A model generated the notes under the pieces. The model was given only the letters and a program-made list of their open reading frames with translations, was not told the origin of the DNA and ran no database searches. A stretch of 26,125 nucleotides of DNA, from NCBI GenBank assembly GCA_900770665.1, contig CAAGKZ010000040.1:1-26125 (forward strand), in the 5' to 3' direction. The DNA is from Bacteroidaceae bacterium (GTDB taxonomy: Bacteria; Bacteroidota; Bacteroidia; Bacteroidales; Bacteroidaceae). Positions within the stretch are counted from its first letter, which is position 1. Each line of letters starts with the position of its first letter. A program made the position numbers and the translations under genes. Shown here in pieces: positions 16,391 through 22,316 of this stretch.

Positions 16391-16429
16391 CATTGCTCCG
16401 AACCGTGCGGTTCGGAGCAATGTTTTTTT
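16391..16429 (+). terminator. Terminator after ligase paralog 3
   Basis: A perfect 14-bp stem (16391-16404 with 16409-16422), loop GTGC, then seven T (16423-16429). A textbook intrinsic terminator. Confidence 0.95.
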
Positions 16430-16457
16430 GCAGTATCGCCATAAAACCTTACCTTTG
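16427..16457 (+). promoter_or_regulatory. Bacteroidota-type promoter for the amidase gene
   Basis: TTTG at 16427-16430, a 19-base spacer, then TACCTTTG at 16450-16457: an exact consensus. The -33 box is the last three T of the preceding terminator's U-tract plus one G. The start codon is 22 bases after the -7 box. Confidence 0.8.
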
Positions 16458-16478
16458 CCATAAATAACAGAATATTTT

Positions 16479-17216
16479 ATGAAAATAACAGTCATACAAC
16501 AGAATATAGCCTGGAAAGATGTTGAAACCAATATAAGAACTTTAGAGCAACTTGTAGCCAATGCCGAAAAGGCCGACCTTTACTTGTTTCCCGAGATGTG
16601 TTCAACAGGCTTCTGTATGCAACCACAAGGTGTTGCCGAGGAGGTGGATGGTGCTACCGTGCAGTTGATGAAACGCCTTGCCGTGCAGTACGATGCTGCG
16701 ATGGCTGTGCCTGTGATGACGCACGAGGGTGGCAAATACTATAACCGCATGTACTTCATAACCCCTGATGGTTCTGTGGAAAAGTATGACAAGAATAATC
16801 TCTTTGAGTATAGCGGCGAGGATAAGGTCTTTACTCACGGAACAGAAACCGTTATTTGGCAGTGGCGTGGCGTGCGTTTACGTCCGGCAATCTGTTATGA
16901 CCTGCGTTTCCCCGCATTCCTCTACAACCGGGCGCAGTATGATGTCCTTCTAATCTCTGCCAACTTCCCCGACAGCCGACTGCTTGCGTGGGATACCCTT
17001 GTGCGTGCACGTGCCATTGAAAATATATGCTACGTGGCGGCAAGCAACCGTGTGGGTGCCGATGAGTATGGCACATACAAAGGGCATAGCGTTATTCTCA
17101 GCCCTTACGGACAGACACTCGCAGCCTGCAACGACAACGAGCAAGGCAGTGTGACCGTTGCGCTTGATGATGAGATGTTGCAGAAGATTAGAGTAATGCA
17201 GCAATTCAACAAATAA
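16479..17216 (+). CDS. Nitrilase-superfamily carbon-nitrogen hydrolase (omega-amidase/YafV-like)
   Basis: 245 aa, a single CN-hydrolase domain. The catalytic triad is visible: Glu39 in LFPEMCSTGF, Lys105 in YDKNNLFEYSGE and Cys139 in AICYDLRFP. The sequence around these residues (FPEMCSTGF, DLRFP) is like the YafV/omega-amidase branch, which hydrolyses alpha-ketoglutaramate or ketosuccinamate to the keto acid and ammonia; that specificity is inference. Length is close to the family norm (~255 aa). It has its own promoter and converges on the small nuclease gene with a shared terminator. No signal peptide is seen, so it is cytosolic. Confidence 0.92.
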   Translation: MKITVIQQNIAWKDVETNIRTLEQLVANAEKADLYLFPEMCSTGFCMQPQGVAEEVDGATVQLMKRLAVQYDAAMAVPVMTHEGGKYYNRMYFITPDGSVEKYDKNNLFEYSGEDKVFTHGTETVIWQWRGVRLRPAICYDLRFPAFLYNRAQYDVLLISANFPDSRLLAWDTLVRARAIENICYVAASNRVGADEYGTYKGHSVILSPYGQTLAACNDNEQGSVTVALDDEMLQKIRVMQQFNK

Positions 17217-17220
17217 CATA

Positions 17221-17255
17221 ATAATAGAGATGTTTGATTAAAGCATCTCTATTAT
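17221..17255. terminator. Shared terminator overlapping the end of the HsdR_N gene
   Basis: A 12-bp perfect stem (17221-17232 with 17244-17255) sits between the converging genes. The right arm and loop lie inside the last codons and stop of the minus-strand gene. It is AT-rich, so termination strength is uncertain. Confidence 0.65.
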
Positions 17256-17699
17256 CTTGTTATATTCCGGAATTTCCTGCAGGAATGTAAATGTGTTGTT
17301 TGCATAATCCATCTTGCAGCAGTAGTGCTGCAAGCCGTTGCTCACAATCAGGTAATCGACCTTCAGTATCAAGTTATAGCGCGAAATCTGCGCAAAGACC
17401 TCCTTTGTAATCTTTACGCTCGGAGCCTTGTATTCAATGATTACACGCGGTTTCAGCGCCTTGTCATATACCACGGTGTCGCAGCGACGGTTCATGCCGT
17501 TAAGCGTTATGGAAATCTCGTTTCCCATGAGTGCGGCAGGGTAGCCCTTGTGGTCGAGCAGATAGTGCACGAAATGCTGTCGCACCCACTCTTCGGGGGT
17601 GAGTGCCACATAACAGCGGCGCAGAGTATCAAAAATTTGTCTCTTACCGTCGCTTACGGTTATTTTTGTTTCAAAAGTAGGTAGGTTTAATGCCGACAT
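17238..17699 (-). CDS. Small HsdR_N-like PD-(D/E)XK protein
   Basis: 153 aa from ATG 17699 (MSALNLPTFE). The frame extends upstream to 17783, but that part covers the divergent promoters and has no family likeness. The sequence resembles the N-terminal nuclease domain of type I restriction R subunits as found in stand-alone Bacteroidota proteins. Glu37 (TPEEWVRQ), Asp74 (RRCDTVVY), Glu89-x-Lys91 (IIEYKAP) and Gln104 (FAQISRYN) form a complete PD-(D/E)XK set, so cleavage of DNA is plausible. No helicase domain and no hsdS or hsdM gene is nearby, so it is not part of a visible restriction system. It is divergent from holA; a role in repair or replication is only suggested by that. Confidence 0.85.
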   Translation of the reverse strand: MSALNLPTFETKITVSDGKRQIFDTLRRCYVALTPEEWVRQHFVHYLLDHKGYPAALMGNEISITLNGMNRRCDTVVYDKALKPRVIIEYKAPSVKITKEVFAQISRYNLILKVDYLIVSNGLQHYCCKMDYANNTFTFLQEIPEYNKIIEML

Positions 17700-17713
17700 T
17701 TTACTATCTTTGG

Positions 17714-17743
17714 ATAAGATAGGATTCGGCTCGGGATAACAAA
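17714..17743 (-). promoter_or_regulatory. Candidate promoter for the HsdR_N-like gene
   Basis: On the minus strand: TTTG (17740-17743), an 18-base spacer, then TATCTTAT (17714-17721), a partial -7 match. It would give a very short leader before 17699. The -33 box lies in the left arm of the inverted repeat at 17738-17766. Confidence 0.4.
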
Positions 17744-17766
17744 AACAAACGACATTTGTTTTTGTT
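17738..17766. promoter_or_regulatory. Inverted repeat joining two divergent -33 boxes
   Basis: Perfect 12-bp arms (AACAAAAACAAA 17738-17749, TTTGTTTTTGTT 17755-17766) around CGACA. The holA -33 box (17761-17764) and the mirror-image -33 box on the other strand (17740-17743) occupy equivalent positions in the arms. Confidence 0.55.
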
Positions 17767-17791
17767 CTTCGCTCGCCTTTCACTATCTTTG
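17761..17791 (+). promoter_or_regulatory. Bacteroidota-type promoter for holA
   Basis: TTTG at 17761-17764, a 19-base spacer, then TATCTTTG at 17784-17791, an exact consensus. The predicted leader is ~50 bases. Confidence 0.75.
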
Positions 17792-17849
17792 TGAATTGAT
17801 GCGCAAAGATAGACTTTTTTATCGGGAATTTGCGTCAAAGTGAATAATT

Positions 17850-18863
17850 ATGGCAAAATATACTTACGAATCAATAATGTCGGAACTCAAATCGGGTATC
17901 TACCATCCCGTCTATTACCTTATGGGCGAGGAGGGATACTACACAGACAAGATAACCGACTACATAATAGAGAACTCGCTTACCGAGGTAGAACGTGATT
18001 TCAATCTCACGGTCTACTATGGCCTTGAGAGCGATATCGACACCATTGTCACTGCGGCCAAGCGCTTTCCCATGATGGCCGAGCGCCAAGTAATTGTGGT
18101 GCGCGAAGCGCAGCTGCTCAAGAATATCGACAACCTGCTCTTCTATTTGCAGAACCCGCAGCCCACTACGGTGCTTGTCTTTGCCCACAAAAACGGTTCC
18201 ATTGACAAACGCAAGAAGGTTGCCACTGAACTGGAGCGCAAAGGGGTTGTGCTCGACTCCAAAAAGATGAGGGACGAGAACTTGCCCTCGTTCATCAACG
18301 CTTGTATGCGTGAGAAGGGACTTGCGGCCGATAACAAGTCGGTGCAGATGATACGTGAGTCAATCGGTGCCGACCTTGCCCGCATTGCCGGCGAGATTGA
18401 CAAATTGGCTATTGCCATGCCACAGGGCACAACAGCCATAACTCCGGAACTTGTTGAGGAACACATTGGTATAAGCAAGGAGTACAATAACTTCGAGCTG
18501 CAGAATGCTTTGGTCAACAAGGATATCTACAAGGCAAACAAGATTATAAACTACTTTGCCCAGAATCCAAAGAAGAACCCTATCCAGATGACCCTGGCAC
18601 TGCTGTTCAGTTTCTTCTCCAATGTAATGATGAGCTACTATGCCCCCGAGAAAACCGAGCGCGGCGTGGCCGAGTTTCTTGGCTTGCGCAGCACATGGGG
18701 TGTCGCCGATTACATCACCGCAATGCGCAACTACAGGGCAATGCACGTGATGGAGATTCTGCACCTCATCCGCCTTGCCGATGCGCAGTCAAAGGGTGCC
18801 GAAGGCCCGCAGCTGCCCGATGGCGAGATAATGCGCGAATTGCTCTACAAGATTTTGCATTGA
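17850..18863 (+). CDS. holA: DNA polymerase III delta subunit (clamp-loader wrench)
   Basis: 337 aa, the usual length for HolA. Residues ~1-140 form the divergent AAA+ domain (YLMGEEGYYTDKI, then VIVVREAQLL, and FAHKNGSIDKRKK). As is normal for delta, there is no working Walker A lysine motif. The middle and C-terminal helical collar follow (IRESIGADLARIAGEIDKLA; EEHIGISKEYNNFELQNAL). By family it binds the beta clamp and opens the ring during loading on primed DNA. Its promoter is an exact Bacteroidota match. It is divergent from one PD-(D/E)XK protein and followed 173 bases later by another. I see no strong terminator after it, so read-through into the next gene is possible. Confidence 0.93.
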   Translation: MAKYTYESIMSELKSGIYHPVYYLMGEEGYYTDKITDYIIENSLTEVERDFNLTVYYGLESDIDTIVTAAKRFPMMAERQVIVVREAQLLKNIDNLLFYLQNPQPTTVLVFAHKNGSIDKRKKVATELERKGVVLDSKKMRDENLPSFINACMREKGLAADNKSVQMIRESIGADLARIAGEIDKLAIAMPQGTTAITPELVEEHIGISKEYNNFELQNALVNKDIYKANKIINYFAQNPKKNPIQMTLALLFSFFSNVMMSYYAPEKTERGVAEFLGLRSTWGVADYITAMRNYRAMHVMEILHLIRLADAQSKGAEGPQLPDGEIMRELLYKILH

Positions 18864-18936
18864 TTACAATTTAAGCAACAGTATTGCTGTTACTCCAGCG
18901 TACATTGTCATTTTTCGGGCAAGCCCTCAACAACAC

Positions 18937-18984
18937 GTCTGAGCGCAGCGAAGTATCTTTTTATGAATGGCTTTTAGATACTTC
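18937..18984. repeat. Short palindromic intergenic repeat (GAAGTATCT...AGATACTTC)
   Basis: CTGAGCGCAGCGAAGTATCT is followed by AGATACTTC at 18976-18984, giving a 9-bp stem (18950-18958 with 18976-18984). It is related to the arms in the 3.1-3.6 kb array and at 22211. Confidence 0.6.
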
Positions 18985-19036
18985 ACACAAGGTTCTGCAT
19001 GAGCATGTAAATAACTAAAAGAAAAACACAAAAACA

Positions 19037-19819
19037 ATGATAAACAGAAATTTGGATGGCTCGGATATAACTTTCGGGCAAGACGGAAAACTTGAATTCA
19101 ATGAAGAGGCGCACCGCTATTCTTTGAACGGGGTGGAGTTCCGCTCGGTGAGCAACGTGGTAGGTATGTTCTTTCGCGAGTTCGATGCAATGGGCATCAG
19201 CCTTAAAAAGTGCTGTGGCGACGAATTGGAGGCTGCCAAGCTACGCGAGGTGTGGGAAAGTAAAGGTGCTATAGCAAGCCAGGCCGGTACATTTGTGCAC
19301 AAGCAGATTGAGGATTACCTCAACGGCAAGCAGACCCCCGATTTGCTTTGCGATGTCAGCTATAATGGCAACTATGTAAAGGTAAATGAAACAGTAGATA
19401 TTTCACGAGAATGGAGTTACTTCAAGTCATTTGAGAGAAACACACCGTTTCAACCATTCCGCACCGAGTGGAGAGTCTACGATTCCGACGCACGCATTGC
19501 CGGTACATTGGACTTTGTTTGCTGCTGCCCCGACGGCACATACGAAATCTATGACTGGAAACGCAGCAACAAGATTGACCCCACGGAGCGTAATCCTTGG
19601 GCAAATGGCTTGAATGGTCTTGAACACCTCACGGATACATCCTACAGCCACTACTGCCTGCAGCAGAACCTATACCGTTATATGATTGAAAAGAACTACG
19701 GTATAAAGATTAGCCGTATGAATCTTGTCGTGCTGCATCCCGAGTTGCCTGCATACAGGGTTGTGCCTGTGCCGGTAATGGAAAGAGAGGTCGGTATCAT
19801 ATTGAACAAGATAAAGTAA
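19037..19819 (+). CDS. PD-(D/E)XK nuclease-superfamily protein (RecB/Cas4-like fold)
   Basis: 260 aa. The nuclease signature is intact: His88 and Glu92 (FVHKQIEDYL), Glu144 (FRTEWRVYD), Asp159 (IAGTLDFV), Asp173-x-Lys175 (IYDWKRS) and the helix CLQQNLYRYMIEKNYG with the Gln-Tyr pattern of RecB-type exonucleases. By family it would be a Mg-dependent DNA exonuclease or nickase. There are no four conserved cysteines typical of Cas4 iron-sulfur clusters and no CRISPR or cas genes nearby, so I do not call it Cas4. The N-terminal part (EEAHRYSLNGVEFRSVSNVV) is typical of phage-like members of this superfamily. It lies 173 bases after holA in the same direction and ends at a strong hairpin. Confidence 0.85.
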   Translation: MINRNLDGSDITFGQDGKLEFNEEAHRYSLNGVEFRSVSNVVGMFFREFDAMGISLKKCCGDELEAAKLREVWESKGAIASQAGTFVHKQIEDYLNGKQTPDLLCDVSYNGNYVKVNETVDISREWSYFKSFERNTPFQPFRTEWRVYDSDARIAGTLDFVCCCPDGTYEIYDWKRSNKIDPTERNPWANGLNGLEHLTDTSYSHYCLQQNLYRYMIEKNYGIKISRMNLVVLHPELPAYRVVPVPVMEREVGIILNKIK

Positions 19820-19862
19820 CAGTGTCTTGTTATAAGGTGTGAAAAGACAGAAGAGCTTTAAA

Positions 19863-19905
19863 ACATAAGCGTGCCACAATCAAATTTGATGTGGCACGCT
19901 TATGT
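19863..19905. terminator. Long hairpin terminator between the nuclease gene and htpG
   Basis: Outer arms ACATAAGCGTGCCAC / GTGGCACGCTTATGT and inner arms ATCAAA/TTTGAT (one bulged A at 19878) form a ~21-bp stem, followed by GTCGTTTTAG. It lies between converging genes and could serve both. Confidence 0.88.
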
Positions 19906-19908
19906 CGT

Positions 19909-19938
19909 TTTAGATACTTCACTGCGTTCAGTATGACA
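19909..19938. repeat. Partial copy of the AGATACTTC...GTATGAC repeat
   Basis: TTTAGATACTTCACTGCG then TTCAGTATGACA: one arm of the family seen at 3.2-3.5 kb and 22.2 kb, lying directly behind the terminator. Confidence 0.6.
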
Positions 19939-19980
19939 CCGCACGGGGTGGGCGAACACGCCGGTTCGCCCAATACCGGT

Positions 19981-22029
19981 TTACTTCATCAGCTCAATGC
20001 TGCGCTTTACAAAGTTGTTCAGCGCCTCGCCTGTGAGCATGTTGTTCTGCAGCAGGGTGATGTCGATGAGCTGCTTTACGGTGTTGTCATCGGCTGCATA
20101 CTCTGCAAGGATGCCCTCCTTATTGCTCTTGGCTGCGGTAATCTCTTTCTCAATCTCAAAGAGTTCGTCTTTCTCGCTCTGTGGAACCTCGTCCTCTTTC
20201 TTGCCGGTGCGTGCATCGTAGAGTGCCTTGCGGCGGCTCTCGAGCGACTCGGTCTGTGCGTTCAACGGTTGCAGCTTCTCGGCGCAAGCATTCTCGGCAT
20301 TCTCAAGAACGCGTTTGATGAGCGGGTGCTCCTCGTTGAGCAACACGGTGTACATGTCGGGCATCTCGCCATAGAATGACATACCACCCTGGATTGCTGC
20401 CATGTCCTTCATGCGGCGCATATACTCGGCCTGTGTAATCATCACGGGTGCTGCAGTCTCGCCCATGGCCTGTGTCATAACGTGGAACTCCTTCTTCTCC
20501 ATCTTTGGTAGCTGGCTCTCGAACACGCCTGTGAGCACCTCGCGCTGTGCGGTGCCAATGACGCTCTCCTTTCTATCCTCCTTTACAATGAGGTTGTCAA
20601 TGATGTCGCTGTCAACACGTGTGAAGCGTGTCTTCTCGAACTTCTGCTCAAGCAGGCTGATGAGCGCCACATCCAACTGACCATCCATCAACAGCACGTT
20701 GTAGCCCTTGTTCTTGGCGTTGTCGATGAAACTGTACTCCTTCTCCTTGTCGTTAGAGTAGAGATAGATTACATTGCCATCCTTGTCGGTCTGCTCGGCA
20801 GCAACAAGTGTCTTGTACTCCTCGTAGGTGTATTTCTTTCCGTCGGTGTCCTGCAACAGCGAGAACTTGTTTGCCTTGTCATAGAAATCCTCCTCGGTGA
20901 GCATACCATAGTGGATGAAAATCTTCAGGTCGTTCCACTTCTCCTCGAACTCCTTGCGGTCGTTCTTGAAGATCTGTGCCAGACGGTCCGATACCTTCTT
21001 TGAGATATATGTAGAAATCTTCTTCACGTTTGAGTCGCTCTGCAAGTATGAGCGTGACACGTTCAATGGGATGTCCGGTGAGTCAATTACACCGTGCATC
21101 AGGGTGAGGAAGTCGGGTACAATACCCTGAACCTCGTCGGTCACATATACCTGGTTACAGAACAAAAGAATCTTGTTCTTCTGCAACTCAAGGTTGCTCT
21201 TTACCTTGGGGAAGTAGAGCACGCCTGTGAGGTGGAATGGGAAATCTACATTCAGGTGAATCCAGAAGAGTGGCTCGTCGCTCATTGGATAGAGCTTGCG
21301 GTAGAACTCCTTGTAATCCTCGTCCTTCAGTTCGCTTGGCTTGCGTGTCCACAGCGGGGTAGTGTCGTTGATGATGTTGTCCTCGTCGGTGTCGACCTGT
21401 TTGCCGTCCTTCCACTCCTTCTTCTTGCCGAATGCAATCTCAACGGGCAAGAAACGGCAATACTTGTTGAGGATTCCGCTGATGCGGCTCTCGCTCAAGA
21501 ACTCCTTGCTGTCGTCATCGATATACATGATGATGTCAGTTCCGCGCTCAGCCTTCTCAGTCTCCTCAAGGGTGTATTCTGGGCTGCCGTCGCAACTCCA
21601 TTTCACAGCCTGTGCGCCATCGCGGTATGACTTTGTCACAATCTCAACCTTCTTCGATACCATGAATGCCGAGTAGAAGCCAAGACCAAAGTGGCCGATG
21701 ATGCTGTTGGCTGTGTCCTTGTATTTCTCGAGGAAGTCTGTAGCGCCCGAGAGTGCTATCTGGTTGATGTATTTTTCAATCTCCTCGGCTGTGAGACCGA
21801 TACCGTTGTCGCTCACTGTGATGGTGTCTGTGCCAAGTGTCACCTTTACACGTGCTGTGCCAAGCTCGCCCTTGAACTCGCCTTTTTCGTAAAGGGTTTT
21901 CAACTTCTGTGTGGCATCGATTGCGTTCGATACAATCTCACGGAGAAAAATCTCGTGGTCGCTGTACAAGAATTTCTTGATTACGGGGAAAATGTTTTCG
22001 GTTGTTACCCCAATGTTTCCTTTCTGCAT
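19981..22029 (-). CDS. htpG: Hsp90-family chaperone HtpG
   Basis: 682 aa, somewhat longer than the ~625 aa of E. coli HtpG. The GHKL ATPase motifs are in the N-terminal domain: EIVSNAIDA (31-39), SDNGIGLT (73-80) and GHFGLGFYSAFMV (112-124). The middle domain follows with IHLNVDFPFHLTGVLYFP and the catalytic-loop region SRSYLQSD. A charged segment near residue 600 (ARTGKKEDEVPQSEKDE) precedes the C-terminal dimer region. It acts as an ATP-driven cytosolic folding chaperone. It lies downstream of clpC on the same strand but behind clpC's strong terminator, so it needs its own promoter. I could not identify one, and a double-hairpin repeat sits at 22066-22101, 37-72 bases before the start codon. 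Confidence 0.97.
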   Translation of the reverse strand: MQKGNIGVTTENIFPVIKKFLYSDHEIFLREIVSNAIDATQKLKTLYEKGEFKGELGTARVKVTLGTDTITVSDNGIGLTAEEIEKYINQIALSGATDFLEKYKDTANSIIGHFGLGFYSAFMVSKKVEIVTKSYRDGAQAVKWSCDGSPEYTLEETEKAERGTDIIMYIDDDSKEFLSESRISGILNKYCRFLPVEIAFGKKKEWKDGKQVDTDEDNIINDTTPLWTRKPSELKDEDYKEFYRKLYPMSDEPLFWIHLNVDFPFHLTGVLYFPKVKSNLELQKNKILLFCNQVYVTDEVQGIVPDFLTLMHGVIDSPDIPLNVSRSYLQSDSNVKKISTYISKKVSDRLAQIFKNDRKEFEEKWNDLKIFIHYGMLTEEDFYDKANKFSLLQDTDGKKYTYEEYKTLVAAEQTDKDGNVIYLYSNDKEKEYSFIDNAKNKGYNVLLMDGQLDVALISLLEQKFEKTRFTRVDSDIIDNLIVKEDRKESVIGTAQREVLTGVFESQLPKMEKKEFHVMTQAMGETAAPVMITQAEYMRRMKDMAAIQGGMSFYGEMPDMYTVLLNEEHPLIKRVLENAENACAEKLQPLNAQTESLESRRKALYDARTGKKEDEVPQSEKDELFEIEKEITAAKSNKEGILAEYAADDNTVKQLIDITLLQNNMLTGEALNNFVKRSIELMK

Positions 22030-22065
22030 ATTGTTAAGTTTTTAAGTTTATGTATTGTGCTTATT

Positions 22066-22101
22066 GCTCCCCTGAAATAGGGGAGCTGTCGGCTTGCCGA
22101 C
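22066..22101. repeat. Double-hairpin intergenic element upstream of htpG
   Basis: GCTCCCCT / AGGGGAGC (22066-22073, 22079-22086) followed by GTCGGC-TT-GCCGAC (22088-22101), then TGAGGGG. This looks like a short version of the GGGG-ended palindromic element at 2961-3075. It may be transcribed in the htpG leader. Confidence 0.6.
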
Positions 22102-22136
22102 TGAGGGGTATAATTACCTCTCACCTTATATAAAAC

Positions 22137-22191
22137 AAAAAAAATGCCAGTTGTTCATTTTCTGCCATTTTGGCAGAAAATGAACAACTGG
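22137..22191 (-). terminator. Terminator of clpC
   Basis: A perfect 21-bp stem (22147-22167 with 22171-22191), 3-base loop, followed on the minus strand by eight consecutive T (22137-22144 as A on the plus strand). The strongest terminator in the window. Confidence 0.95.
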
Positions 22192-22210
22192 TGTCGGTTG
22201 CTTGTGTTAT

Positions 22211-22304
22211 TAGATACTTCGCTTCGCTCAGTATGACAATTTCGTGTGCAGTGTCATTTTGAGCAAAGCGAAAAATCTGTTGAAGGCATATTTAGAGATG
22301 TTTC
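22211..22304. repeat. Palindromic repeat pair between clpC and its terminator
   Basis: The arm AGATACTTCGCTTCGCTCAG...TATGACA (22212-22238) and the arm TGTCATTTTGAGCAAAGCG...AAAAATCTGTTGAAGG (22252-22285) are arranged outward relative to the 3.2-3.5 kb copies. Same family, opposite order of arms. Confidence 0.75.
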
Positions 22305-22316
22305 ACAATGCTGTTC

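Noticed and set aside
17238..17699. HsdR_N-like gene as part of a type I restriction-modification system
   Set aside because: No helicase domain in the protein and no hsdM or hsdS in the window.
17700..17783. Upstream start for the HsdR_N-like protein (181 aa)
   Set aside because: The added 28 residues cover the inverted repeat and divergent promoters and have no family likeness.
18871..18896. Possible terminator after holA (GCAACAG...CTGTTAC)
   Set aside because: Short AT-rich stem with a mismatch and no T-run.
19037..19819. PD-(D/E)XK nuclease as Cas4 or part of a defence island
   Set aside because: No CRISPR repeats, no cas genes and no cysteine cluster; neighbours are holA and htpG.
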